A stretch of 27,193 bases of DNA, taken from a virus. This document shows positions 7,745-15,485 of the stretch, one piece after another (position 1 is the first letter of the stretch; every line of letters begins with the position of its first letter). The stretch lies in IMG/VR virus record IMGVR_UViG_3300000265_000380, positions 1-27,193 of that record, one strand, 5' to 3'. A program made the position numbers and the translations under genes. The notes below the pieces were generated by a model. The model did not search any database. It was given only the letters and a program-made list of their open reading frames with translations, and was not told where the DNA came from.

Positions 7745-8396
7745 TACCTGGAATAATAAACTATTTAAAGAATATGCTCATAGATTTCAATCTACTTATA
7801 ATTGGCCATTTGAATTAGAAATATACAATGAAGATGAGGGTATGTATGACGAGATACCAACTCTTAAAAAATTTGTAGATAGAAACAAAGTAGATATACC
7901 TTTAAGTTTTCAAAAAGACGCAGTAAGATTTAGTTATAAAGTATATGCATATACACAGGCAATCTTAACGACAAGAGATTGTGATGGTCTTATATTCATA
8001 GACGCAGACAGTGTATTTTATAAAAAGATTGATGAGGCATGGGTAAAAAAACATTTACATAGAGAAGATTGTATGATAACTTATCTAGAAAGACCAACTT
8101 ATAGTGAATGTGGTTTTATGTATTTCAATATGAAACATAATTTTATAAAACAATTTGCCATAGATATGAGAAAGATGTATGATGATAACTTATTATTTAA
8201 AGAAGATGAACAACACGATTCATTTATATTTGATATAGTTAGAACTAAATTTGAAGAAGATTATGGCATAGAGAACTATGACATAGGAGATGGAAGAGTT
8301 GGCCATGTACAAGCAAGATCAATATTAGGTAATATATACGATCATACAAAAGGGTCTAGAAAGAAAACAGGTAAAAGTAAAGAAAGTAGATTATGA
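7725..8396 (+). CDS. GT-A-like glycosyltransferase
   Basis: 223 residues. A short N-terminal strand (MKIKVVSTWNN) and a metal-binding DxD in LIFIDADSVFYK (Asp93, Asp95) after about 90 residues are typical of GT-A nucleotide-sugar transferases. A later stretch, TYSECGFMYFNM, fits the usual acceptor-side region of such folds. The C-terminus is strongly basic (KGSRKKTGKSKESR). First gene of the glycan island; it overlaps its neighbours by 20 and 4 bases. Donor and acceptor cannot be read from sequence. Product could decorate virion, DNA or host envelope. Confidence 0.75.
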   Translation: MKIKVVSTWNNKLFKEYAHRFQSTYNWPFELEIYNEDEGMYDEIPTLKKFVDRNKVDIPLSFQKDAVRFSYKVYAYTQAILTTRDCDGLIFIDADSVFYKKIDEAWVKKHLHREDCMITYLERPTYSECGFMYFNMKHNFIKQFAIDMRKMYDDNLLFKEDEQHDSFIFDIVRTKFEEDYGIENYDIGDGRVGHVQARSILGNIYDHTKGSRKKTGKSKESRL

Positions 8397-9082
8397 TTGA
8401 TATCTATATAGGGTATGATGAGGGCGAAAAGATAGCCTATCACACACTATCTGAAAGTATTAGAAAGTTTTCTAGCCAACCTGTACGTATAACACCATTA
8501 AGTTTAAATAATATACCAAAATTCACAAGAAAAAGAGAATCAAATCAATCAACAGATTTTTCATTTAGTAGATTTTTAGTACCTTATATATCAAAGTATA
8601 AAGGTTGGTCTATCTATATGGATTGTGATATGATGTTTAGAACTGATATTGCAGAGTTGTGGAAAAGATGTTTTTACTCACCATGGGGTGAACTAGCCAA
8701 ATATTCTGTTATGTGTTGTAAACATGATTATACACCTAAACAAGATATAAAATTCAGAGGCGCCAAAAACCAGGCATTTCCTAAAAAGAACTGGTCTAGC
8801 TTAATGCTTTTCAATAACTCACAATGTACACAACTAACACCAGATTTTGTAAATACAGTCAGTGGACTTGATCTACACCAGTTTAAATGGGTATTAAGAG
8901 AAGAATTGATAGGTCCTCTACCATTAGAGTGGAATTGGTTAGTAAGTGAATATGAATATAATAAAGACGCAAAAAACGTACATTGGACACTTGGTGGTCC
9001 TTGGTACAAAGAGTTTAGAGATCAAGATTATTCAGACGAATGGCATAAGTTGTATAAAGAAACAACAAAGGTAAACTTATGA
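8393..9082 (+). CDS. GT-A-like glycosyltransferase, GT8-like
   Basis: 229 residues. It starts with IDIYIGYDEGEKIAYHTL, resembling the start of GT8-like enzymes, and has the DxD motif in IYMDCDMMF (Asp77, Asp79). Trp- and His-rich C-terminal stretches (VHWTLGGPWYKEF) match the GT8-like pattern in which a late His helps bind the metal. It is translationally coupled to genes on both sides by 4-base ATGA overlaps. The sugar and acceptor are unknown. Confidence 0.8.
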   Translation: MIDIYIGYDEGEKIAYHTLSESIRKFSSQPVRITPLSLNNIPKFTRKRESNQSTDFSFSRFLVPYISKYKGWSIYMDCDMMFRTDIAELWKRCFYSPWGELAKYSVMCCKHDYTPKQDIKFRGAKNQAFPKKNWSSLMLFNNSQCTQLTPDFVNTVSGLDLHQFKWVLREELIGPLPLEWNWLVSEYEYNKDAKNVHWTLGGPWYKEFRDQDYSDEWHKLYKETTKVNL

Positions 9083-9984
9083 TCATAGGTATCAAAGGAC
9101 CTTTTAATGAAAACAATCATTATGTTTTTCCCACACATGAAGATTTTAAATTAATAGAATGGTCAGATAGAGATAATCATAAAGCAGACGCATATATTCA
9201 AACAAACATATTAGGTGTTATGAAAACAGTTAATGCTGATAGATATAATTGGATAATAAAACAAAAGAAACCTACTCTAGTTATAGAACAAGCAACATTT
9301 AGACAAAATTTAAATATACAAAAACCAGATTACTACTATAGAGTTGGTAAAAATTGTTATACTTACAATAAAGGTTACTTTAATAATAGTAATTGTAAAT
9401 CTGATAGGTGGTTACAAATACAGAAAGAACAAAATATAGAAATAAAACCTTGGAAGAAAAATGGTGATTATATTTTATTACTATTACAAAATCCGAAAGA
9501 TACTAGTTTAAATGATCTTTGTAGATATACCAATGACTATGAAAATTGGATAAGACATACTATTATGGAAATATCAAAGTATAGTGCTGAAGATATTATG
9601 ATTAGAGTACACCCTAGATTTCCTTTAAAGTATTTAAGAACACTATTAAAACTACCTGTAAGAAACACAATTCTTTTTAGTAAAAATGTTGGTCAAGAAT
9701 TTAATAAATCTAGTAGTAAAGACTTATACAAAGACCTAGATCATGCTAGAGTAGCCATTTCATATTCAAGTAATAGTTTGGTAGAAACAGTGTGTGAGGG
9801 TGTGCCTACTATTACACTATCAGAAACATCACACGCATGGCCAGTTTCTTTTCACTCATTGCATGTATTAGAAAACGAGGTAATGCCAGAGATTAATAGA
9901 ACACAATGGTTATACAATACAGCATACACACAATGGAAAATGAGTGAAATAAATACAGGTGAGGTACACAAAAGACTATTATGA
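9079..9984 (+). CDS. GT-B-like (capsule-type) glycosyltransferase, paralog 1
   Basis: 301 residues. The C-terminal half has features of GT-B sugar transferases: a strand-His-Pro region (IMIRVHPRFPL), then AISYSSNSLVETVCEGVPTI, where the ...E.V.EGVP.I pattern is the usual donor-binding end. It is followed by HAWPVS, which recurs in the next gene. The pattern resembles capsule polysaccharide synthesis proteins of the KpsS/KpsC sort, but the match is by motif only. It lacks signal peptide and membrane segments, so it should be cytoplasmic. Overlap of 4 bases with both neighbours. Confidence 0.65.
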   Translation: MIIGIKGPFNENNHYVFPTHEDFKLIEWSDRDNHKADAYIQTNILGVMKTVNADRYNWIIKQKKPTLVIEQATFRQNLNIQKPDYYYRVGKNCYTYNKGYFNNSNCKSDRWLQIQKEQNIEIKPWKKNGDYILLLLQNPKDTSLNDLCRYTNDYENWIRHTIMEISKYSAEDIMIRVHPRFPLKYLRTLLKLPVRNTILFSKNVGQEFNKSSSKDLYKDLDHARVAISYSSNSLVETVCEGVPTITLSETSHAWPVSFHSLHVLENEVMPEINRTQWLYNTAYTQWKMSEINTGEVHKRLL

Positions 9985-10811
9985 TTTATACACATAGAAT
10001 GCAAAGAGTTGATTGTCTATCACATGAAATTTGGCCTAGTTTTGAAAAAGGTTGGCCACATCCTAGTTTAGATACCCATTTCTTTTGGGGATTAGGTGGA
10101 GATAATGTAGCAAAGATAACAGAATTAGAAAAGAATAAACAAGAATGGTACTATGTTGATACAGGTTATTTAACTGAACAAATTACAAGATATCCTTCAC
10201 CTACAATAAACGATTACGATAAAACTTATTTTAGAATTGTAAAAGGTGGAATACATACACTAACAGGTTCTAAAAGAGGTGGTGGTGATAGAATAAAACA
10301 ATTAGATAAAAAAGGTATTAAAAGTATTTTTGAGAATTGGAATCAAGGAGAAGGAGATCATATACTAGTTTGTCCTTCCTCTGAAACAGTAACTTACAAA
10401 CACAATGGTATGACACAAGGAGATTGGATAGACAGTGTTGTTGATCAAATAAAAAAGTATACCAATAGAGATATAAGAATTAGAAATAAACCTAGACCAG
10501 ATAATGAGTGGTGGGGAAAACCAATCCAAGACGACCTAGAGGGTGCTCACTGTTTGGTTACTAATATGAGTTTAGCAGCTGTTGACGCAGTACTGGAGGG
10601 TGTACCTGTAATATGTGACACAAGAAACGTTGCATGGCCAGTATCAACAAGATATATGGAGTTTATAAATGACCCTTTGAAACCTACTATAGATAATGTA
10701 AACGAATGGTTAAAACTATTAGCAAATAATCAATTCACATTGAAAGAGATAGAAAATGGTACAGCATTTAATATTATAAGTAATCAATCAAAGAAAGTAT
10801 TTGTAATATGA
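9981..10811 (+). CDS. GT-B-like (capsule-type) glycosyltransferase, paralog 2
   Basis: 276 residues. It shares with the preceding gene the C-terminal signature: SLAAVDAVLEGVPVI followed by NVAWPVSTRY. Before that lie a strand and SSETVTYKHNG (about residues 130-145), plausible for a GT-B donor site, and a basic patch RIRNKPRPDNEWWGKP. Similarity in the last 80 residues suggests old duplication or two enzymes of one pathway. The N-terminal half, rich in Trp and aromatic residues, is not recognisable. Substrates unknown. Confidence 0.6.
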   Translation: MIYTHRMQRVDCLSHEIWPSFEKGWPHPSLDTHFFWGLGGDNVAKITELEKNKQEWYYVDTGYLTEQITRYPSPTINDYDKTYFRIVKGGIHTLTGSKRGGGDRIKQLDKKGIKSIFENWNQGEGDHILVCPSSETVTYKHNGMTQGDWIDSVVDQIKKYTNRDIRIRNKPRPDNEWWGKPIQDDLEGAHCLVTNMSLAAVDAVLEGVPVICDTRNVAWPVSTRYMEFINDPLKPTIDNVNEWLKLLANNQFTLKEIENGTAFNIISNQSKKVFVI

Positions 10812-11014
10812 AGAATAAGAAACCTAAATTAGATTTTGGACCAACAAAAGAAGAACACGGTTGGTTTTATTATGTTTGGAACTGGAAGACATATGTATTT
10901 TATGCTTTGTTGATTGCAGGTGCAACTTTAGGGTGGATAGACCAAGGTATTACAGGTGTTCTATCTGCTGTAGGTATATTATACGGACTTAAATTATTAG
11001 GAAAGTTGTTATGA
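10808..11014 (+). CDS. Small membrane protein in the glycan island
   Basis: 68 residues with a charged N-terminus (about 1-25) and two hydrophobic segments (about 31-47 and 49-66, the latter GITGVLSAVGILYGL). Coupled to its neighbours by 4-base overlaps. Topology suggests a small inner-membrane helper of the island; the fold is not recognised. Confidence 0.7.
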   Translation: MKNKKPKLDFGPTKEEHGWFYYVWNWKTYVFYALLIAGATLGWIDQGITGVLSAVGILYGLKLLGKLL

Positions 11015-11778
11015 AAAAAATATTATTAGTTAGTGGTTGTAGTTTTACGGATCCTAATATGCGTTCAACTTTTCACCCAGAAATGAATTGTGATTGGCCT
11101 AAATGGCCTGAACTAGTTGCAAAAGAACTAGATATGGATTGTGTAAACTTAGCAGATAGTGGTGCAGGTAATGAAAAAATCTATAGTAGTATATCAGATT
11201 ATTTAACTCAACCATATGCAGTTAGAAAAGGAATGACTTATCATAAACCGGATATAGGTTTAGTGGTAGCTGCTTGGTCACAAGGTCATAGACGTGATTG
11301 GTCAGAAAGAAAATTAGTATCTCGTACACAAAAACGAGACATGTGGACAAATACAAATTGGGATGATAAAGGTGATCTTTACTATTGGCTTTTAAAATCT
11401 GTAAGATATCAATATGCATATCAAAATTTATGCAAACAACTTAAATTACCATATGTACAATTTCAAATGATATCTTTATGGAGAGCATATGTACATTTTA
11501 AAATAGATGAGTTAGGTAAAGATAGACAATATTGGGAAACTGAAATGAAAGAATGTCTGGCTGCTACAGGTTACAATGAGTTGATGAATACAAATTTTTT
11601 AGGTTGGCCAGGTTGTGTAATAAATAACACATATTGGAATCAAAAATCATGGACATTGAGTAATTGTTTAAAAAGACAAGATAAAATATCAGATGAAGAT
11701 GTACACCCTAATAAACAAGGTCACGAGAAATTAGCAGAGGAATTTTTAAAACATCTACATGAAAATAAGATACTATAA
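11011..11778 (+). CDS. SGNH/GDSL-type hydrolase
   Basis: 255 residues. Block I is VSGCSFTD with likely nucleophile Ser11; block III is SGAGNEK with Gly53 and Asn54; block V is DVHPNKQGH with His232. These are the marks of SGNH hydrolases, which remove or transfer acyl (often acetyl) groups on sugars and lipids. The spacing in block V (Asp two residues before His, Glu three before) differs slightly from classic DxxH. No signal peptide is seen, so action in the cytoplasm or on the virion is likelier than export. Its position among glycosyltransferases suggests it edits acyl groups on the same glycan. Confidence 0.8.
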   Translation: MKKILLVSGCSFTDPNMRSTFHPEMNCDWPKWPELVAKELDMDCVNLADSGAGNEKIYSSISDYLTQPYAVRKGMTYHKPDIGLVVAAWSQGHRRDWSERKLVSRTQKRDMWTNTNWDDKGDLYYWLLKSVRYQYAYQNLCKQLKLPYVQFQMISLWRAYVHFKIDELGKDRQYWETEMKECLAATGYNELMNTNFLGWPGCVINNTYWNQKSWTLSNCLKRQDKISDEDVHPNKQGHEKLAEEFLKHLHENKIL

Positions 11779-12004
11779 AAGAATAGATGGCTGGAGATGG
11801 TTAGGTTTTTTATTAGCCATGGCTGGTGCATGGATACTTAGCAATGCCAATCCCGATACTCAATGGTTGGGGTGGTCAATTGCAATATCAAGTTGTAGTA
11901 TTTGGATTTACATGGGTTGGAAAGATAAAGATATACCTAGAGCATTAATGGAGTTTATGTACTTAATTATAGCAGTGAGAGCGATATGGAATTGGTTAAC
12001 ATAG
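11759..12004 (+). CDS. Small membrane protein in the glycan island
   Basis: 81 residues with three hydrophobic segments (about 13-29, 36-52 and 63-78), several Trp residues (GWRWLGF, WSIAISSCSIWIYMGW) and a basic N-terminus. It overlaps the hydrolase by 20 bases and the next transferase by 19. No recognised family; possibly a membrane partner for the glycan enzymes. Confidence 0.7.
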   Translation: MKIRYYKRIDGWRWLGFLLAMAGAWILSNANPDTQWLGWSIAISSCSIWIYMGWKDKDIPRALMEFMYLIIAVRAIWNWLT

Positions 12005-12690
12005 TTTGTGTATATTGGGGAAACAAGTATAGTCCTGATTATGTAAGTAAACTATACAACATGGTAAAAAGAAACCTTTCTATACCATTTAACTTTATAG
12101 TTTACACCGATCACATCCAGACCTTCGCTCACGAAAATTATGATTTTAGAAATAACCAGATACCTAATTACCAGACCAGAAAACTGCCTTTCACGAATTA
12201 CGATGGGTGGTGGAACAAACTAACTCTATTCAGTCCAGAAGCCAACTTAAAAGGTACATGTTTATACTTTGATTTAGATGTAGTGATACTAGACAACATA
12301 GATGATATGGTATTGTTTGGTAAAGAGGACACCTTTGGTGTTATAAATGATTTTAATACTGCCAGTGGTGTGTACAATTCAAGTATTATGAAATTCAACA
12401 ATATTACAGCTGAACATATATGGACATCATTTAAAAAAGATGAAACTAATATGATGAGAAACCATGGTGATCAACAAGTTATGAGCCATTTTATCAAATC
12501 AACTCCACATTGTAAAGTAATGCCAGACGAGTGGACATTTTCATACAAGTGGTTCTCCCGAGAGGCCCCCAGAATAGAGAAATCGCAGTGGACATTTGAC
12601 CAGAAACCGAATGCTAAAGTATGTGTGTTTCATGGCCAACCAAATCCACACGAATCAACGAAGAAATGGGTACAAGATAACTGGAAATAG
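11986..12690 (+). CDS. GT-A-like glycosyltransferase
   Basis: 234 residues. A first strand NIVCVYWGNKY, DxD in LYFDLDVVILDNID (Asp96, Asp98), SGVYNSSIMKF in the acceptor region and a late VCVFHGQPNPHE, whose His suits a metal or phosphate ligand as in GT8-like enzymes. Third DxD transferase of the island. Parts of the gene look a little less AT-rich than the neighbours (around 12100-12240 and 12550-12660), which could reflect separate acquisition, though this was judged by eye. It is the last gene before an approximately 90-base gap and a promoter, so the glycan operon ends here. Confidence 0.78.
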   Translation: MELVNIVCVYWGNKYSPDYVSKLYNMVKRNLSIPFNFIVYTDHIQTFAHENYDFRNNQIPNYQTRKLPFTNYDGWWNKLTLFSPEANLKGTCLYFDLDVVILDNIDDMVLFGKEDTFGVINDFNTASGVYNSSIMKFNNITAEHIWTSFKKDETNMMRNHGDQQVMSHFIKSTPHCKVMPDEWTFSYKWFSREAPRIEKSQWTFDQKPNAKVCVFHGQPNPHESTKKWVQDNWK

Positions 12691-12747
12691 AACAGAACCA
12701 GAACATCTTATATCTAAAACCCTTATCCCACAACAAAAAAATAACGC

Positions 12748-12775
12748 TTGACTTCCTTGGTCAGTATGATAGGAT
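12748..12775 (+). promoter_or_regulatory. Promoter A of the 12.7 kb early module
   Basis: TTGACT (12748-12753), 16-base spacer, TAGGAT (12770-12775) with an extended -10 TGA just before. Preceded by CGC, so it carries the GCTTGAC signature. The predicted start is 12782, exactly the A of an ATG. The 57 bases upstream (12691-12747) hold no gene that can be supported. Confidence 0.65.
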
Positions 12776-12781
12776 AATGAT

Positions 12782-12907
12782 ATGAAAACAAAAAAGATAC
12801 TAATAAAAACAAATCTTACAAAAGACTTGTTGCCAAATGTATTTTTTTATGATAGGATTACTAATATAAACACTAACAAAAAGGATATAACACTATGTCA
12901 AAAGTAA
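12782..12907 (+). CDS. Possible 41-residue protein from a leaderless message
   Basis: ATG at 12782 opens 41 codons to TAA at 12905-12907, overlapping the next start by 13 bases. The N-terminus is basic (MKTKKILIKTNLTKDLL). It has no Shine-Dalgarno site, but promoter A would start transcription on its first base. A second promoter and a leader lie inside it, so it may instead be only the 5' region of the next gene. Confidence 0.35.
   Translation: MKTKKILIKTNLTKDLLPNVFFYDRITNINTNKKDITLCQK
12830..12858 (+). promoter_or_regulatory. Promoter B of the 12.7 kb early module
   Basis: TTGCCA (12830-12835), 17-base spacer, TAGGAT (12853-12858) in the context TATGATAGGAT, the same 11-mer as in promoter A. 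Start expected at about 12865, giving a 30-base leader with CACTAACAAAAAGGATATA before the ATG at 12895; the AAGGA is the likely ribosome site. The leader is nearly repeated before 14660. Confidence 0.55.
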
Positions 12908-13083
12908 AACAATGGGCTGAAGATACAGCTGAAAAAGCAGTAGATACTGTTATCGCAAAACTTAAAAAATCATTGATTAATAATGATCAAGCAAAAGCAG
13001 AGATTATGAATATTGATAATCTTGATCTAGTTGGTATTAATGCTGACAATGTTGATGAAGTTTTAATGGCGGAGTTATCATAA
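12895..13083 (+). CDS. Small unknown protein, early module
   Basis: 62 residues, start set by AAAAAGGA 9 bases upstream. The N-terminal 30 residues look like an amphipathic helix rich in Lys and Ala (TAEKAVDTVIAKLKK); the C-terminal half is acidic. No family recognised. It is first in a tight run of seven small genes under the promoter pair and is probably expressed early; host takeover is a guess from position. Confidence 0.75.
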   Translation: MSKVKQWAEDTAEKAVDTVIAKLKKSLINNDQAKAEIMNIDNLDLVGINADNVDEVLMAELS

Positions 13084-13325
13084 TGATTACAATCAAAGAT
13101 TTAAACGAGTTATCAATTACTCAATTACAAGATACAAAAGTTTTAATTGACACTCTTGTACAAAACAAGATCAAGAGAGAATTTAAAGTTGGTACACAAG
13201 TTAACGTAGTACAAAAGACTAAAAAAACACTAGGTGTTATTACAAAAATAATGTCTACAAAATGTTTAGTTGATTTAAATGGTAGAATTTATAGAGTATC
13301 AATGTCAATGTTGGAGGCTGCATAA
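13083..13325 (+). CDS. Small protein with SH3-like C-terminal domain
   Basis: 80 residues. Residues 1-30 look helical; residues 33-78 (FKVGTQVNV...GVITKI...CLVDLNGRIYRV) have the beta-rich pattern of small SH3/KOW-like modules that bind RNA, DNA or protein. Coupled by single-base TAATG overlaps on both sides. Similar small proteins occur in marine T4-like phages to my knowledge, without known role. Confidence 0.75.
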   Translation: MITIKDLNELSITQLQDTKVLIDTLVQNKIKREFKVGTQVNVVQKTKKTLGVITKIMSTKCLVDLNGRIYRVSMSMLEAA

Positions 13326-13732
13326 TGAGTAAAAGTAAAGTTATTAGTTTAGTATATGGTAGAGAATACCAAGATTCAGATGAGAGGTGTGATGAGTTTT
13401 TTTACATTTATAATACAGTATTCAGAAATGTACCAATGAAACATCTAAAGACTTTAAATACTTTCAAAGAAAAAGTTAGAAAGTATTGTGACAGCAACTT
13501 TACTGAAACTGCTAGTAATTTTTGTGGAAATACTACAGTTAAGATTATACATGGCGATGATTACTATTCAACTTATCAAGATGTATTTGGTGAGGAGACA
13601 GTTGGTAGAGACAACTCATTATTTAATGATTATGGTCAATTGTGGAACGGTAGACAATTCTTTAAGAAAGATTATGATCCAAAACTAACAGAAAAATATA
13701 CATACAAGAATTTAAACAGAGAGGCAAGCTAA
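13325..13732 (+). CDS. Unknown early protein
   Basis: 135 residues, soluble, rich in Tyr, Phe and Asp/Asn (YGREYQDSDERCDEFFYIYN). A middle stretch TVKIIHGDDYYSTYQDVFGEE and a basic-aromatic end follow. No motif gives a function. It overlaps the previous and following genes by one base, so it is part of the same message. Confidence 0.75.
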   Translation: MSKSKVISLVYGREYQDSDERCDEFFYIYNTVFRNVPMKHLKTLNTFKEKVRKYCDSNFTETASNFCGNTTVKIIHGDDYYSTYQDVFGEETVGRDNSLFNDYGQLWNGRQFFKKDYDPKLTEKYTYKNLNREAS

Positions 13733-14070
13733 TGAAATACGGTGAAGACAAGATTGTAAAAGAGATAGACGAATATATTAAATCAACATACGGACAACAC
13801 TATAGTACAACCGAAGACGGTTTCCAGGTACAAGATATGTTGAGACAATTAGATATTGATAAAGATTTTTGCCAAGCTAATGCCATTAAGTATCTTTGCA
13901 GATATGGTAAAAAAGACGGTAAAAACAGAAAAGATTTACTAAAGGCTATTCATTATATAGTTTTATTGATGAGTAGCGAAGATAAAACATCTTCTATTTC
14001 ATGGTCTGAAATGGTTGATGAAGCTAAAAATAGACAAAACAATGAAAAGGAGAACACTAATGATAATTAA
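13732..14070 (+). CDS. DUF3310 (SaV-like) phage protein
   Basis: 112 residues. The pattern from about residue 25 on, with QVQDMLRQLDID...CQANAIKYLCRYGKKDG...RKDLLKAIHYIV, is that of DUF3310, a helical domain common in phages and usually placed near nucleotide metabolism or early genes. Its biochemical role is not established; some database records call it a nucleotide kinase-like protein without proof. It overlaps the next gene by 11 bases. Confidence 0.85.
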   Translation: MKYGEDKIVKEIDEYIKSTYGQHYSTTEDGFQVQDMLRQLDIDKDFCQANAIKYLCRYGKKDGKNRKDLLKAIHYIVLLMSSEDKTSSISWSEMVDEAKNRQNNEKENTNDN

Positions 14071-14374
14071 ATTAGGAGATACAGTAAAAGACGAAAAAGG
14101 AAGAGAGGGTGAGATAACTAATATTGGTATTGCTACCGATAAGAACGATATCGCCGGTGAGTTAGGAGTGAATGCTAAAGAGTATGATACAGAGTTAAAT
14201 TATACAGGTGCAATTACTTTTGGTTCTAACTGGTGTTATTTTAGTCAGATTGCCGAAGTAGTTAAAAAAAATGAATATGTTGAAGATAATTCATGGATGA
14301 CCGATGATGTGGATATACCACATGAGGTAGATGTGCAATTAGAATTAAATTCAGACTTACAGAGAGGTAAATAA
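14060..14374 (+). CDS. Small protein with KOW/SH3-like N-terminus
   Basis: 104 residues. I place the start at ATG 14060, behind AAAAGGAGAAC, rather than further upstream. Residues 1-30 (IKLGDTVKDEKGREGEITNIG) have the loop-rich beta pattern of KOW/SH3-like modules, with GDTVKD..GREGE matching the KOW turn. The rest is acidic, with a Trp-Asp stretch. Unknown role; same operon as DUF3310. Confidence 0.75.
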   Translation: MIIKLGDTVKDEKGREGEITNIGIATDKNDIAGELGVNAKEYDTELNYTGAITFGSNWCYFSQIAEVVKKNEYVEDNSWMTDDVDIPHEVDVQLELNSDLQRGK

Positions 14375-14375
14375 T

Positions 14376-14570
14376 ATGTCACTAATGCATGATTTGGACA
14401 GACCACTAGAAGACCTTAAAGAAATTAAGGTATCTTTAGGTAGTAAATGTCCTACAACTACTGATCTAATAGACAGTAAGATTAAAGAGTACGAATCAGA
14501 TATAGACGCCATTGATGAGTACTTAAAAAATGATAAAAGTAACGGTTTAACAGCTGGTACAGGCAAATAA
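14376..14570 (+). CDS. Small helical unknown protein
   Basis: 64 residues, charged, mostly helical by appearance (DLIDSKIKEYESDIDAIDEYLKN), with two Cys-free halves joined by SKCPTTT. GAGAGG about 9 bases upstream serves as ribosome site. Last gene of the first early operon before a promoter. No family recognised. Confidence 0.7.
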   Translation: MSLMHDLDRPLEDLKEIKVSLGSKCPTTTDLIDSKIKEYESDIDAIDEYLKNDKSNGLTAGTGK

Positions 14571-14598
14571 ATCAATGAAATCAACACTTTTTAATGGC

Positions 14599-14627
14599 TT
14601 GACATTTATTAAAAAGTATGGTAGGAT
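14599..14627 (+). promoter_or_regulatory. Promoter of the second early module
   Basis: TTGACA (14599-14604), 17 bases, TAGGAT (14622-14627) with extended -10 TGG. Preceded by GGC. Start expected at about 14634. The leader ACTAACAAAAGGATATACTAT to the ATG at 14660 nearly repeats that of the 12895 gene. Confidence 0.7.
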
Positions 14628-14659
14628 AAAGTCAAATAACTAACAAAAGGATATACTAT

Positions 14660-14992
14660 ATGTCATTTAGATACGATACAGACAATTTATACAAAGAGTT
14701 TAAGATTGCAAAAGACAAAGATATTGCATTATCACAACATACTGATTTAGATAGTGCAGAAAACGACTACTTTACTAATAGAGTCAAATTTTGTGTAGAT
14801 CACAAAGAACTTAAAATATCAAATCCTTCTTATTATGAAAACGTTGATATTAATTTTGACGCTTTAGAGAATGCATATAAGACTACCAACCCTAGAGATA
14901 CTTTTTATCAAGTAGGATTCGGCATGACTTATGCAGAGAAGAAAGCCAAAGAACATTTAGAATCAGAAGCAAACCTTAACAAAGAAGAATAG
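14660..14992 (+). CDS. Unknown early protein
   Basis: 110 residues, soluble and acidic, rich in Tyr, Asn and Asp. There is a helical C-terminus (MTYAEKKAKEHLESEANLN). No motif identifies it. Start set by AAAAGGA 9-10 bases upstream. It leads the operon that runs into the exported-protein cluster, ending with a one-base overlap with the next gene. Confidence 0.75.
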   Translation: MSFRYDTDNLYKEFKIAKDKDIALSQHTDLDSAENDYFTNRVKFCVDHKELKISNPSYYENVDINFDALENAYKTTNPRDTFYQVGFGMTYAEKKAKEHLESEANLNKEE

Positions 14993-15255
14993 TGAAGAAG
15001 ATCAAAGAAAGATATAGACCAGTTAATATCAAGTTAGTGCATGGTACTAAAAAAATGCCAGACTATACTTTAGATATTAATGGTATCAAGATGAACTCGT
15101 TACCAACGAGTGATAAGATTTCAGGCAGTTGTACTAAACGTAGTACTCCTAAAGTTACTTTGCCTGCTGGTAAAACAATAGGGATCGGTTACAATAAGGG
15201 AACATATCAGGTTGTAGATTCTTCCGATTTCAAAACTATGGGACGTAAAGTATGA
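14992..15255 (+). CDS. Small basic unknown protein
   Basis: 87 residues from a GTG start (TAGTG overlap). Basic, with Thr/Ser/Gly-rich beta-type stretches (PKVTLPAGKTIGIGYNKG). No signal peptide. A 7-base inverted repeat with a 3-base loop lies inside at 15095-15111. Overlaps the next start by 4 bases. Function unknown. Confidence 0.7.
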   Translation: MKKIKERYRPVNIKLVHGTKKMPDYTLDINGIKMNSLPTSDKISGSCTKRSTPKVTLPAGKTIGIGYNKGTYQVVDSSDFKTMGRKV

Positions 15256-15485
15256 AGACTATGATGATGTTAACCATTTGTGTATTGATGACAATGACAA
15301 TGGCCAAAAGTGATGAGAAAAAAACAATTACGCCACAAGAGTTTGGTAATGCAATTGCAGAAACACCAGGTAAACTTGTGAATTTTATTGGTAGTGAAGT
15401 TGAGAAAACAAAAGACTATCAAACTAAAGTTTGGGCTGAGGCAAAAACAAAATGGCCTTGGACAATGTTTAAGAAAAAAGACTAA
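15252..15485 (+). CDS. Small secreted protein
   Basis: 77 residues. A hydrophobic Met/Thr-rich segment (about 3-17) ending TMAKSDEKK is consistent with a Sec signal peptide, leaving a mature protein of about 58 residues with Lys and Trp near its C-terminus (AKTKWPWTMFKKKD). First exported protein of the cluster. No family recognised. Confidence 0.7.
   Translation: MKTMMMLTICVLMTMTMAKSDEKKTITPQEFGNAIAETPGKLVNFIGSEVEKTKDYQTKVWAEAKTKWPWTMFKKKD

Noticed and set aside
15095-15111. ACTCGTT-ACC-AACGAGT inverted repeat
   Set aside because: Inside a coding region with a 3-base loop; no T run and no nearby gene boundary, so no functional call.
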